NCBI RefSeq assembly: GCF_026672425.1
Contig: NZ_JAPPRC010000004.1
Span: forward strand, 490,501 to 554,500
From: Pannonibacter sp. SL95
GTDB taxonomy: Bacteria > Pseudomonadota > Alphaproteobacteria > Rhizobiales > Stappiaceae
Direction: 5' to 3'
DNA length: 64,000 nt
Below the pieces are notes generated by a model. The model worked only from the letters and a program-made list of their open reading frames with translations. It made no database searches and was not told the origin of the DNA. Every line of letters begins with the position of its first letter. Position 1 is the stretch's first letter. Shown piece after piece: positions 1-8,652 of the stretch. A program made the position numbers and the translations under genes.

Positions 1-560
1 TGGCCCTTGGCGACTGGCACGGCGCCATCGAGGTCAACGCGCGCACCCGCTACAGCGGCACACCGGAGCCGGACCGGTTCAAGCATGACCAGCCGGGCGA
101 GGCGTTGCTGGTCCGTATTGCTGGCACGGCCGCCCTGCCCGAAGTGACCGCGCTGCCGACTGCTCGCTTTTCCTGGCGCACCCTGCCACTGCACCTGCAT
201 GACGGCGATGATCCGGCTGAGGCGCTGGCACGCTTGCTGCCCGAGATGCACAGTCGCAGGCAAACTCTGGCACGGGTGATCGCGACCGGCCGCAGCCGCC
301 TTCCCGCACGTACCGCGCTCGCCGGGGCCATTGCCCATTCCGCGCCGGATTTCGCCTTTCTGGAGCTGGATGACACCGGCCTTGCCACGGAATGCGACGT
401 GACGGACCTTGATCAGATCGATCGCGCTGGCTCCCTGCGTGAGGCGGCGGAAGCCTTGCTGCTGGAAGCTGGCAATGAAGCGCTCTCGGCCGGGGACCGG
501 GAGATCGCACGGGCGGCGCTGGCCCGGCTTTATTCCTACGCGCAGGCGGTTGCGTCATGA
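1..560 (+). CDS. metallophosphoesterase, C-terminal part (SbcD/YhaO-like)
   Basis: The reading frame is open from the first base of the window, so this is the 3' end of a gene that begins outside it. The visible start reads LALGDWHG followed by a Tyr-Ser-Gly-Thr-Pro segment. That is the usual C-terminal end of the calcineurin-like phosphoesterase domain in DNA-repair exonucleases of the SbcD/YhaO type, and a roughly 130-residue accessory tail follows. The stop overlaps the start of the next gene (ATGA), which encodes an SMC-like ATPase, the normal partner. The pair probably forms a nuclease-ATPase complex acting on DNA ends. The catalytic metal-binding residues lie upstream and cannot be checked. 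Confidence 0.8.
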   Translation, partial: ALGDWHGAIEVNARTRYSGTPEPDRFKHDQPGEALLVRIAGTAALPEVTALPTARFSWRTLPLHLHDGDDPAEALARLLPEMHSRRQTLARVIATGRSRLPARTALAGAIAHSAPDFAFLELDDTGLATECDVTDLDQIDRAGSLREAAEALLLEAGNEALSAGDREIARAALARLYSYAQAVAS

Positions 561-3181
561 AGATCCTGGCTCTTCGCCTGTTCAACGTGCGGCGGTTCGC
601 CGGCCGCGGCGTCGCCATCGAGGGGATCGCGGACGGCGTCAACGTTCTCAGTGCCCCCAATGAGTTTGGCAAGTCGACCAGCTTCGAAGCCTTGCACGCC
701 TTGTTCTTCCAGCCGCATGGCAGCGTTGGCGGCGAGGTCAAGAAGCTGCGCCCCTACAGCGGCGGCAATCCGCTGATCGAGGCGGACATTGCCCTGGGCA
801 CCGGCCAGTTCCGGATTGCCAAGCAGTATCTGGGCGGACGCTTTGCCAAGGTGACGGATCTGCAGACCGGGCGCCTGGTGGCGCAGGCGGACGAAGCGGA
901 GAACTTCATTGCTGGTCTGGTGACGGGCGGGACGTCCGGGCCCGCCGGCCTGCTCTGGGTCCGCCAGGGCCTCACGGGTCTGGAAAAACGCGGCAAGACC
1001 GAGGAAGAGGGCGAGCGCGAGCTGCGCCGTTCGCTGTTGGAGTCCGTGCAGGGCGAAGTCGAGGCGGTGACTGGGGGGCGCCGCATGGCTGCCATCCTGG
1101 CGGCAACGCAGGAGGCGCTGTCGGAGCTTGTGACTGCCACTGGTCGCCCCAAGGCAGGCGGGCGCTATCATGCGGCCATTGAAGACCGCGACCGGCTGGC
1201 CGGGCAGGAACAGCGCCTAGCCGGCGAGGTTGCCACTCTGCAGCAGCAGCTGGAGCAACGCGCAAAGGCGGCGAGGCGGCTTGCCGAACTGGACTCTCCG
1301 GGCGAGCGGCAGGAGCGGCGCAAGGCCGTGGAGGCGGCGCAGGCGGCGTTTGATGCGGCCAAGGCGCAGACGGACAGGCTGACGGCGGCTGAAGCCGAGT
1401 TGAAGCTCGCCCGTGACCGCCGTGACGCTGCGGAGCGTGATTTCCAGATGTTCCGATCCGCCCTGGACCGGGCGGCGGACCTGCGCGGCAAGCTGCAGGC
1501 GGCCGAGGAACGCCGCCGGAATGCCATTGACAGCCGCCGTGAGGCCGACGAGGCAATCGGCAGGGCAATTGCCGAAACCGAGGCGGCGGAGGCCGGTGAG
1601 CAGATCGCCCGCAATCTTCTGTCCCGGCTGGATGCGGCGCTGCGCGCCCGCGAGGCGTCCGCACGCCTGGCCGAGGTCAAGGATCAGCTCGCACAGGCAG
1701 AAGCCGCGCGTCTGTCTCTCGAGCAGGGCGAAGCACAGCTGGCGCTGCTCAAGGTTTCCCCTCGCGCCATCGACGAACTGCAGGCGCTTGAACTCGAGAT
1801 TGCCAAGCTGCGGGCCGTCAAGGAAGCGGCGCTTGCGTCCGTTATCGTCAGGTACGAGCCTGCCGCCGCCGTCCGGATTTCGATGAATGGCGAAGCGCTG
1901 CCGGAGGCTGAAGAGCGCACCTATGATGGTCAGACCCTGTTGTCCGTTCCCGGGATAGGAACGCTCACGCTGCGGTCAAACCACCCCGATACGGGTGATG
2001 ATCGCCTTCACAAGGCCCTTGAAAAGCGAAAGGCCCTGCTCGCTGACCTAAAGGCAGAAGACCTTGCCGCCGCCCGCGCGCGGCAGGTTCAGGCGCAGCG
2101 GCTTGAAGCCGAGCTTGGAGAGCTGCGCGGGCGCTTGTCACAGCTTGCGCCACAGGGCTTGCCGAAGCTGCGCGAAGACGTTGCCGCGCGCGCCGCAGCT
2201 GCGGTCGATGGGCCCGACCTGAAAGAGGATCCGGACCAGGTCCGGGCCGTCTTTGCATCCTCGCAAGAGCGGCTCAAGCACGCCCGCCTGTCCCAACGGG
2301 AGACAGAACCGCGACGTGCGCGCGCCAATGACGCCTTTGTCGAGGCCGAGACAGCACTGGCGGCGCTGCGGGCTGAACAGACCCATGTCACGTCGATCCT
2401 CGGGCCGGAGAACGCACGCAGCCTGCGAGAACAGGATCTCAGAACGGGGCTGGACGAGCGGATGCGTATCCTGGCGGATGCGGAAGCCCATGCCGCGCGG
2501 CTGCGTGCCACGATCCTCGACCTCGACAATGCTGAAGCCAGTCTGAGACGGGCAAGGTCAGCCGAAGATGCGGCGACGCTCGAGGCAAATCAGCTTCGTG
2601 AAGCTATTGCCGGCCTCAATGCCGAGATCCGGACGCGGTCTGACGAGGCAGTGGAGGAAAAGTGGCGCGAGACGGGAGAGGCTCTCGCTGCCGCTTCCGC
2701 GCGCCTGTCGGCCTTCGAGAAGGAAGTGGCCGTCTTGCAGCGATTGCAGGCAGCGCTTGAGACGGCCCGTTCCGATGCGCGGGATCTGTATCTCAAACCG
2801 GTTCTCGGCGAACTCACACCGCTTCTTGGGCTGCTCTTTGATGACGTTTCGATCAGTTTTGACGACAAGTCGCTGTTGCCGCAGGTCATCCGGCGCAACG
2901 GACTGGACGAGGATATCGAACGCCTCAGTGGCGGCATGCGGGAGCAGCTGTCGATCCTGACGCGGCTCGCCTTCGCGCGAATGCTGGCCCGGGATGGACG
3001 GCCAGCGCCGGTGATCCTCGACGACGCCCTTGTCTATTCCGATGATGACCGGATCGAAAAGATGTTCGATGCGCTGCATCGCCAGTCCAAAGACCAGCAG
3101 ATCATCGTTTTTTCCTGCCGTCAGCGTGCGTTCCAGCGGCTCGGCGGCAACGTCCTGCGGATGTCCGACTGGCAGCCCTAG
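557..3181 (+). CDS. AAA/SMC-like ATPase (SbcC/YhaN family)
   Basis: An 874-residue ATPase with the split nucleotide-binding layout of Rad50/SbcC. Walker A is NEFGKST at residues 35-41. Long charged Ala/Glu/Arg-rich coiled-coil segments fill about 180-770, interrupted near 430-490 by a compact region. The ABC signature LSGG is at 790-793 and Walker B VILDDA at 819-824. The family couples ATP-driven conformational change to a nuclease partner, here the overlapping upstream metallophosphoesterase (ATGA junction, so probably translationally coupled). I see no CxxC zinc hook in the middle, which fits YhaN better than classical SbcC. Role in DNA repair is inferred from family and context. Confidence 0.88.
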   Translation: MKILALRLFNVRRFAGRGVAIEGIADGVNVLSAPNEFGKSTSFEALHALFFQPHGSVGGEVKKLRPYSGGNPLIEADIALGTGQFRIAKQYLGGRFAKVTDLQTGRLVAQADEAENFIAGLVTGGTSGPAGLLWVRQGLTGLEKRGKTEEEGERELRRSLLESVQGEVEAVTGGRRMAAILAATQEALSELVTATGRPKAGGRYHAAIEDRDRLAGQEQRLAGEVATLQQQLEQRAKAARRLAELDSPGERQERRKAVEAAQAAFDAAKAQTDRLTAAEAELKLARDRRDAAERDFQMFRSALDRAADLRGKLQAAEERRRNAIDSRREADEAIGRAIAETEAAEAGEQIARNLLSRLDAALRAREASARLAEVKDQLAQAEAARLSLEQGEAQLALLKVSPRAIDELQALELEIAKLRAVKEAALASVIVRYEPAAAVRISMNGEALPEAEERTYDGQTLLSVPGIGTLTLRSNHPDTGDDRLHKALEKRKALLADLKAEDLAAARARQVQAQRLEAELGELRGRLSQLAPQGLPKLREDVAARAAAAVDGPDLKEDPDQVRAVFASSQERLKHARLSQRETEPRRARANDAFVEAETALAALRAEQTHVTSILGPENARSLREQDLRTGLDERMRILADAEAHAARLRATILDLDNAEASLRRARSAEDAATLEANQLREAIAGLNAEIRTRSDEAVEEKWRETGEALAAASARLSAFEKEVAVLQRLQAALETARSDARDLYLKPVLGELTPLLGLLFDDVSISFDDKSLLPQVIRRNGLDEDIERLSGGMREQLSILTRLAFARMLARDGRPAPVILDDALVYSDDDRIEKMFDALHRQSKDQQIIVFSCRQRAFQRLGGNVLRMSDWQP

Positions 3182-3252
3182 GTGATTTCGGCGGGCTCGG
3201 GCTCGGGGTGAGTGCAGAGTGACGGGCCTTCGAAAATGCTTGAACGGAAGCG

Positions 3253-3855
3253 TCAGTCGGGGCTCACCCGCGTCATCAGGATGAGAAACAGCCTGACGGC
3301 CTGGGCGGCCCATACCTGACAGGTCTCTTGTGAGGGCTGCGCAATGCCGCCGTGCATGCGCCGGATTTGCCGATCTCCGATCAATAGGGCAATGAAGCAC
3401 TCCGCTGCTTCGCTTGCGCTCGCAAAGGCAGGAGGTAAAGGCTCTCTTCCGAGGCGGCTTTCAAGGAAGGGCAACACGCTGTCGCGCCCATGCCGACGCA
3501 GAGCCTCTGCAAGCTGACCCGAAGCGTCCGCAGCGGCGGCACGGTTCAGCAGGATCGCCCTGTCCGACAGGATAGTCTGAAGCAAGACAGATCCAAAGCC
3601 CATGAGGTCGTCGCCAAGACTGCCGCCCTCGATCGACGTCTGAAGCCTCTCCACCGCACCAGCACGGTTGGCTTCGATCATGGCGGCGAAGAGCCCGAGC
3701 TTGTCGCCGTACCATTGATAGAGGGTTTCGTTCGACGCGCGCGCCTGCTTTGCGATCTCCAGCATTGAGGTACTCGAGAATCCTCGTTCTGCCAGAACCT
3801 TGTAGGCGATGTCCTCGATCTCTCTGCGGCGTGTCTGCTTGCGGTCATCCGACAT
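3253..3855 (-). CDS. TetR/AcrR family transcriptional regulator
   Basis: A 200-residue protein with a TetR-type N-terminal helix-turn-helix at about residues 10-50 (AYKVLAERGFSSTSM, then ETLYQWYGDK) and a variable ligand-binding C-terminal domain. The start is placed at the ATG reading MSDDRKQ because the HTH lies at its normal distance from that Met; the open frame extends further upstream without family similarity. It is divergent from the molybdenum hydroxylase genes. Two near-identical 18-bp inverted repeats occupy the 78-bp gap, so it probably represses itself and that operon in response to an aromatic or aldehyde substrate. The ligand is unknown. Confidence 0.88.
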   Translation of the reverse strand: MSDDRKQTRRREIEDIAYKVLAERGFSSTSMLEIAKQARASNETLYQWYGDKLGLFAAMIEANRAGAVERLQTSIEGGSLGDDLMGFGSVLLQTILSDRAILLNRAAAADASGQLAEALRRHGRDSVLPFLESRLGREPLPPAFASASEAAECFIALLIGDRQIRRMHGGIAQPSQETCQVWAAQAVRLFLILMTRVSPD

Positions 3856-3879
3856 GCGATTCTCCAGACTTGACGTGAA

Positions 3880-3925
3880 CCGTACACATCGATACGGATA
3901 AGGGCAAGCGTACACAGATATACGG
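3880..3925. promoter_or_regulatory. pair of TetR-type operators
   Basis: Two 18-bp elements, CCGTACACATCGATACGG at 3880-3897 and GCGTACACAGATATACGG at 3908-3925, match each other at 14 of 18 positions. Each has CGTA/TACG half-sites about a central 8-10 bp. Their centres are 28 bp apart and they fill the gap between the divergent TetR gene and the molybdenum hydroxylase operon. Function as operators is inferred from symmetry, duplication and position. Confidence 0.65.
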
Positions 3926-3933
3926 TTGTTGCC

Positions 3934-4407
3934 ATGGAGCTGTCGTTTACCCTTAACGGCGAACAGCGCAAGGTTGCGCTCGCGGATCCCGAGATGCCCT
4001 TGGTCTTTGTCCTGCGCGACATCCTGGGGCTCACCGGCACAAAATACTCCTGCCTCCAGGGGATGTGCGGAGCCTGCACGGTGCATGTGGACGGACAAGC
4101 CGCCCGGTCGTGCCAGATAATGGCCCATGAAGTTGCGGGCGCGTCTGTCACGACGATTGAAGGTTTGTCGGAGGATGGGTCGCATCCGGTGCAGCGGGCG
4201 TGGGTCGAAGTTCAGGTGGCCCAATGCGGTTGGTGTCAGCCGGGACAGATCATGCAAGCTGCAAGCCTGCTTTCAAGCAATCACCACCCCAGCGAAAGGG
4301 AGATCCGCGATGCGATGGGCGGCAACATCTGTCGCTGCGGATCGGGTCCAAGAATCCTGCGGGCTGTCGCAAAAGCGGCAAATCTGTCCAGGGAGACGCC
4401 GAAATGA
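3934..4407 (+). CDS. 2Fe-2S subunit of a molybdenum hydroxylase (IorA-like)
   Basis: A 157-residue small subunit with the two iron-sulfur sites of the xanthine oxidase family. The plant-ferredoxin-type cluster uses Cys40, Cys45, Cys48 and Cys60. The second uses Cys98, Cys101, Cys133 and Cys135 (CGWC and CRC). It passes electrons from the molybdenum centre of the partner subunit encoded immediately downstream; the stop overlaps that start as ATGA. The two-subunit form without a separate FAD protein matches isoquinoline 1-oxidoreductase and related periplasmic aldehyde or N-heterocycle oxidoreductases. The electron acceptor is probably a cytochrome, but none is encoded nearby. The substrate cannot be read from sequence. 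Confidence 0.9.
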   Translation: MELSFTLNGEQRKVALADPEMPLVFVLRDILGLTGTKYSCLQGMCGACTVHVDGQAARSCQIMAHEVAGASVTTIEGLSEDGSHPVQRAWVEVQVAQCGWCQPGQIMQAASLLSSNHHPSEREIRDAMGGNICRCGSGPRILRAVAKAANLSRETPK

Positions 4408-6557
4408 CCAATCGACGCAAGCTCTCCCGTCGCGCGTTTCTCGCCTTGTGCGGAACGGGGGCGGTCGTCGTGGGTGGCGGGATGACCGCTTGGGCATTGC
4501 AGGCTGAGGCGCCGTTTTCTGGCAAGGCGCTCAATGCCTTTGTGGCAATCACGGCGGGAGGGGACATCGAGATCATCTGTCCGGCGCAGGATCTTGGTCA
4601 GGGCGCTCCTCTGGCGTTGGCAATGATCGTGGCAGAGGAGATTGGAGCCGACCTGTCGAAAGTTCGTATCCTGCCAGCACCGCGCGATGCTGCACGCTAC
4701 GGAAATCCTGAATTCAGCGGCCGTATGGTCACTGCGGATTCAAAAACCACTCTCGGCTACTGGTCGCTCCTGCGTCAGGCCGGCGCAGAGGCCCGTCTGG
4801 CACTTATCGAGACCGCTGCAAGCCAAAGCGGCTGGTTGCCAGACGATTGCCGCGCCCAAGAGCACTCGGTCTGGCACATGCCAACGAATACCAAGCTCGG
4901 CTTCGCGCAGATCATCGCCGCCGGACACCTGCTGGTGCCTGGCGCGACGGTCGAAGACCACAAGCCGGCAGATCAATTCACGTTGCTTGGAACCAGCCCG
5001 CAGCGTCCTGACGCCCTCGACATCGTTACAGGGCGCAAGCGGTTTGGTACCGATCAGCGCCCAGTTGGCGCCGATCTTGCCGTCCTGCGTCGCAGCCCGC
5101 ATCTGGGCGGAAAAATCGTTTCCTTCGATGACAGCAAGACACGCGCCGTGGGCGGCGTTACCGGTGTTTGTGTTCTCAGGGATCAATCGGCCATCGCTGT
5201 AATCGGACGCGATACCTGGTCGGCGATCAGGGGAGCGAAGGCTCTCGAGGTCGTATGGTCTCCGGCCTCCGCGTTCGACAGCGAAAGCGAACGGACAGCC
5301 CTCGAGGCCGCCCTGGATGAGAGCGAAACCGAGGCCGTAATTCTTCGCGGGAGCGGTCAACGTCCGGCCCCGGACACTGCCTCAAGGTTCTACGCACCAA
5401 GCCTGACCCATGTCCTGCCCGAACCGCTCAATGCCAGTGCCGAGGCGCAGTCGATTGGCTTGGGTGTTGCCGTGCAAAGCGCGACCCAATCCCTGGACCT
5501 GGACATGCGCTACGCTGCCCAGACATGGAAAACCGCTCCGTTCTTGGTCGAAACGCGCGGGACTCCATCCGGCGGTGCCTATGGCAGGCGGGTCCTGAAC
5601 GACACGGTTCGAGAAGCGGCCGAAATTGCCAAGACCCTCGGCCGGCCGGTTCAGGTTATCCGCCCGCAACTGGACGAGATGACAAGAGGACAGGTTCGCC
5701 CGGCCGCCGTACAGCGGCTGTCAGCGCAGCTCGACGCACGGGGCGACCTGAAGAACTGGCGGCATGAAATCGCCTCTGATGGAACGCTCACCACTCATCT
5801 GCCTTCGTCACTCAAGGGAAGCAATGGCACCGAGGACAACACGGCGACTGATGGTGCCTATCACCCCTACATCTGCGCGGACCAGGAGGTTCGTTGGGTC
5901 CGCGTTGCCTCCCTGCCGACACCGGGATTCCTGCGTGGAGTATCGGCCAGCTACACGGTCTGGGCGATCGAGGTCACGCTGGAACGGCTCTTACGTTCCG
6001 CAGGGCAGGACCCGCTTGCCTGGCGTCTGCGCCATATTGAGGACGCTCGATTGGCGGCGGTTCTACAGCGCGTTGCGGACATGTCCGGCTGGGGCGACCA
6101 AGGGCGTTCCCTCGGATTGGCTGCCATGATCTTCCGGGGAACCCGGGTCGCGTCGGTGGTAGAGGTCACGGGGACAAAGGTCCATCACGTCTGGATTGCC
6201 CTCGACGCCGGTCAAGTCATCCATCACGACCAGCTTGTGGCGCAAGTTGAGGGCGGTGCCGTCTGGGGGCTGTCTCAGGCACTCCGTGAAGGATTGAAGT
6301 ACCGCGAAGGTGCTGCGGATCTTGCCTCGCTGGCGGACTATCCGATGCTTGGCAATGGCGAATTGCCGACCATCGAGGTGTCATTGATCGAGCAAGCAGG
6401 CCAAACACCAGGCGGGGCTGGCGAAGTCGGCGTGCCGACGACGGTGGCAGCGACTTGCAACGCGATGGAGGCAGCTACGGGCCGGCGTTTTGATGCCTTG
6501 CCGCTGGACCTACGACACCTCCAGCAAGTCGGCATTTTGTGCAATGAACACACATGA
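4404..6557 (+). CDS. molybdopterin-binding subunit of a molybdenum hydroxylase (IorB-like)
   Basis: A 717-residue large subunit of the xanthine dehydrogenase/aldehyde oxidase superfamily. The chosen ATG gives an N-terminal twin-arginine signal (SRRAFLAL) and a hydrophobic stretch, as in IorB-type proteins exported folded to the periplasm; the open frame extends upstream only in overlap with the small subunit. The GAGEVG motif near the C-terminus supplies the family's catalytic glutamate (about Glu674) and is followed by the conserved NAMEAATG tail. It would hydroxylate an aromatic N-heterocycle or oxidise an aldehyde with the IorA-like partner. No XdhC-type cofactor-insertion chaperone is present, so maturation must use genes elsewhere. 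Confidence 0.87.
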   Translation: MTNRRKLSRRAFLALCGTGAVVVGGGMTAWALQAEAPFSGKALNAFVAITAGGDIEIICPAQDLGQGAPLALAMIVAEEIGADLSKVRILPAPRDAARYGNPEFSGRMVTADSKTTLGYWSLLRQAGAEARLALIETAASQSGWLPDDCRAQEHSVWHMPTNTKLGFAQIIAAGHLLVPGATVEDHKPADQFTLLGTSPQRPDALDIVTGRKRFGTDQRPVGADLAVLRRSPHLGGKIVSFDDSKTRAVGGVTGVCVLRDQSAIAVIGRDTWSAIRGAKALEVVWSPASAFDSESERTALEAALDESETEAVILRGSGQRPAPDTASRFYAPSLTHVLPEPLNASAEAQSIGLGVAVQSATQSLDLDMRYAAQTWKTAPFLVETRGTPSGGAYGRRVLNDTVREAAEIAKTLGRPVQVIRPQLDEMTRGQVRPAAVQRLSAQLDARGDLKNWRHEIASDGTLTTHLPSSLKGSNGTEDNTATDGAYHPYICADQEVRWVRVASLPTPGFLRGVSASYTVWAIEVTLERLLRSAGQDPLAWRLRHIEDARLAAVLQRVADMSGWGDQGRSLGLAAMIFRGTRVASVVEVTGTKVHHVWIALDAGQVIHHDQLVAQVEGGAVWGLSQALREGLKYREGAADLASLADYPMLGNGELPTIEVSLIEQAGQTPGGAGEVGVPTTVAATCNAMEAATGRRFDALPLDLRHLQQVGILCNEHT

Positions 6558-6743
6558 TCTTGTCATGAGGCCGCCAATTCGCACGGAGACGCAAAGCCGC
6601 GGGCGCTTGCAACGGGCAGGATGTCCGTTTCTGGACATGCGGCCATCCGTTTAGCCCAACAGTCCGATCGGCCCTTGCAGCAGGATCCTCGCACGCTGCA
6701 GCGATGGAAATCCGTGCCGCCCGACTGTCATGATTTGGACTTG

Positions 6744-6755
6744 TCATCCGGATGA
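6744..6755. promoter_or_regulatory. 12-bp palindrome upstream of HAD/SorC genes
   Basis: TCATCCGGATGA is a perfect palindrome 56 bp before the HAD gene. It could be an operator, but it is a single short copy. The surrounding 6558-6810 gap also holds the inverted repeat ATGTCC-N6-GGACAT and no other recognisable feature. Confidence 0.25.
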
Positions 6756-6810
6756 GCTAAAGCAGATGCACCTTCCCGCTTTGGCTCGCTAGTCCCGGAA
6801 CCCGTCTGCA

Positions 6811-7530
6811 ATGACCGCGCTGTCCTTCATCGAGCCTGTCGAGCTCGTCATCTTCGATTGCGATGGCGTGCTGATCGACAGCGAGCTGATCAGCGCGGAG
6901 ATCCTTCTCGGGGCGCTGGAACGGCTTGGCATTGCGGTCGACTTCGCGCATTTCACCCGCCATTTCCTGGGACGCAGCTTTCCTCGCGTCGCCCAGTCGA
7001 TCCGGGAGGCCTTCGGCGTGGCCTTGCCGGCGGACTTCGAGACCTCGTACCGACGCGACCTTCTTGCCGCCTTCGAGACGCGCCTCGCCCGGGTTTCCGG
7101 TATTGGCGACGTCCTCGACCAACTGGCAGTCCGCCGCTGCGTCGCGACCTCCAGCAGCCCGGAACGCGCGGCAAGGTCGCTGGCCATCACCGGTCTTGCC
7201 CCGTTGTTCCCCGGCGCGGTCTTCACCGCGTCTGAAGTGGCGAACGGCAAGCCGGCGCCAGACCTGTTCCTGCATGCGGCGTCCCGCATGGGCGTTGATC
7301 CGGCGCGCTGCCTGGTCATCGAAGACAGCTTGCCGGGACTGACCGCTGCCCGCGCTGCCGGTATGCCTGTCCTGCATTTTACCGGTGGCAGCCACTACCG
7401 TGACGGACATGATCCCTTGCCGGACGACCTGGCGGGTATTCCGCAATTGACCGAATGGCGGCTATTCTTCCACCTCTGCCCGGCGCTGGCCGGCAGCAGC
7501 ACCGGGGCGAACATCGGGGAGACCGACTGA
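6811..7530 (+). CDS. HAD-family hydrolase (beta-phosphoglucomutase/sugar phosphatase type)
   Basis: A 239-residue HAD superfamily protein. Motif I is DCDG with Asp16 and Asp18, motif II lies near ATSSSP, the conserved Lys is in NGKPAPD, and the acidic motif IV is in IEDS. The helical cap follows motif I, placing it in subfamily I with beta-phosphoglucomutases and small sugar-phosphate phosphatases. The next gene, a SorC-type regulator, begins one base after its stop, so they are co-transcribed at the head of the polyol cluster. It probably dephosphorylates or isomerises a sugar or polyol phosphate. The exact substrate is not determinable. Confidence 0.85.
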   Translation: MTALSFIEPVELVIFDCDGVLIDSELISAEILLGALERLGIAVDFAHFTRHFLGRSFPRVAQSIREAFGVALPADFETSYRRDLLAAFETRLARVSGIGDVLDQLAVRRCVATSSSPERAARSLAITGLAPLFPGAVFTASEVANGKPAPDLFLHAASRMGVDPARCLVIEDSLPGLTAARAAGMPVLHFTGGSHYRDGHDPLPDDLAGIPQLTEWRLFFHLCPALAGSSTGANIGETD

Positions 7531-7531
7531 G

Positions 7532-8488
7532 ATGGCCGGAAAAGGCGACACAGAAACCACGCGCCTTGACGATGCCGCCCGTGCGGGCTGGCTCTACTAC
7601 GTCGCCGGCAACACCCAGGACGAGATCGCCCGCAAGCTTGGCGTCTCGCGGCAGTCAGCCCAACGGCTTGTTTCTCTGGCCGTCAGCGAGAAGCTGGTGA
7701 AGGTCCGGCTCGATCACCCGATCGCCCATTGCATGGAACTCAGCCATCGGCTTGTCGACCGGTTCGGCTTGCGCACCTGCGAGGTCGTCCCGAGTGATCC
7801 GGACCAGCCCTCATCCACGGTGGGCCTTGCCCAGGCGGGTGCGGCGGAGATGGAGCGGCACTTCAAGTCCAACCATCCGAAGATCATCACCATCGGCACG
7901 GGCCGGTCGCTGCGCGCCTGTGTCGAACAATTGCCGCAGATGGATTGTCCGCAGCACCGCATCGTCTCGCGTCTTGGCAACATGAACTCGGACGGCTCGG
8001 CCTCGGCCTACAACGTCATCATCCGCCTCGCCGACCGGGTCAACGCCCGGCACTATCCGATGCCCCTGCCGGTGTTCTCCCGTTCCGTCGAGGAGCGCAG
8101 CCTGCTGCATAATCTCGAGCCCGTCCGCAACATTCTGGAGCTGGCGCGGCAGGCCGATGTTACCTTCGTCGGTGTCGGCAACATTGGCGAGACGGCACCT
8201 CTGTTCGTGGACGGTTTCGTCACGCGGGACGAGATCCGCGCCTTGCAGCGGGCCGGCGGCGTGGGCGAGATCACCAGCTGGGTCTATGACCGCCATGGCG
8301 CCCTCATCGACGGGCTGACCAACGACCGTGTCGCCAGCGCGCCGCTCGGCCCGGCGACCACGGCCAGCGTGGTTGGCATCGCCGCAGGCGAGGCAAAAGT
8401 CGCGGCCATTCGCGGGGCGATGACAGGTCGGCTGATCAACAGCCTGATTACCAATGAACACACCGCAGAGCTATTGCTCAACGACTGA
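7532..8488 (+). CDS. SorC/DeoR-type sugar-binding transcriptional regulator
   Basis: A 318-residue regulator with an N-terminal HTH (DEIARKLGVSRQSAQRL, about residues 30-47) followed by a SorC-type sugar-binding domain resembling sugar isomerases (IGTGRSL near 120; GVGNIGETAP in the second half). Such proteins respond to phosphorylated sugars or polyols and control adjacent operons. It lies directly upstream of the polyol ABC operon. Three inverted repeats in the following 164 bp are candidate binding sites, one of them spanning its own stop codon. It corresponds in position to SmoC of Rhodobacter-type sorbitol/mannitol clusters. Confidence 0.87.
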   Translation: MAGKGDTETTRLDDAARAGWLYYVAGNTQDEIARKLGVSRQSAQRLVSLAVSEKLVKVRLDHPIAHCMELSHRLVDRFGLRTCEVVPSDPDQPSSTVGLAQAGAAEMERHFKSNHPKIITIGTGRSLRACVEQLPQMDCPQHRIVSRLGNMNSDGSASAYNVIIRLADRVNARHYPMPLPVFSRSVEERSLLHNLEPVRNILELARQADVTFVGVGNIGETAPLFVDGFVTRDEIRALQRAGGVGEITSWVYDRHGALIDGLTNDRVASAPLGPATTASVVGIAAGEAKVAAIRGAMTGRLINSLITNEHTAELLLND

Positions 8489-8492
8489 GCAA
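8474..8492. promoter_or_regulatory. inverted repeat over the regulator's stop codon
   Basis: TTGCTCA at 8474-8480 and TGAGCAA at 8486-8492 form a perfect 7-bp inverted repeat with a 5-bp spacer. The regulator's TGA stop is inside the right arm. The half-site TTGCTCA recurs at 8624-8630 just before the first transporter gene, which supports an operator role for the SorC-type protein. Confidence 0.5.
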
Positions 8493-8537
8493 AATTTCAG
8501 ATAAAGTTTTCCTTTTTTGGCAGAGCGTTACCGCTAT

Positions 8538-8555
8538 GCAGCAAAGAATTGCTGC
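8538..8555. promoter_or_regulatory. inverted repeat GCAGCAA-N4-TTGCTGC
   Basis: A perfect 7-bp inverted repeat in the middle of the regulator-transporter gap. It shares the TTGCT core with the flanking repeats at 8474 and 8625, so it may be a second regulator site, or a hairpin in the leader. Confidence 0.4.
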
Positions 8556-8624
8556 GTTCCGGAGAAGGGCTGCCATTGACTCCCGCATGTCGTTATGTGA
8601 ATTTTTGCCCGCTAACATAGCATT

Positions 8625-8638
8625 TGCTCATTAGAGCA
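8625..8638. promoter_or_regulatory. inverted repeat TGCTC-ATTA-GAGCA
   Basis: A perfect 5-bp inverted repeat with a 4-bp spacer immediately upstream of the ribosome-binding site GGGAGGAG of the polyol-binding protein gene. The left half extends to TTGCTCA, matching the site at 8474. A repressor bound here would block the operon. Confidence 0.45.
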
Positions 8639-8652
8639 TCGGGAGGAGCCCA

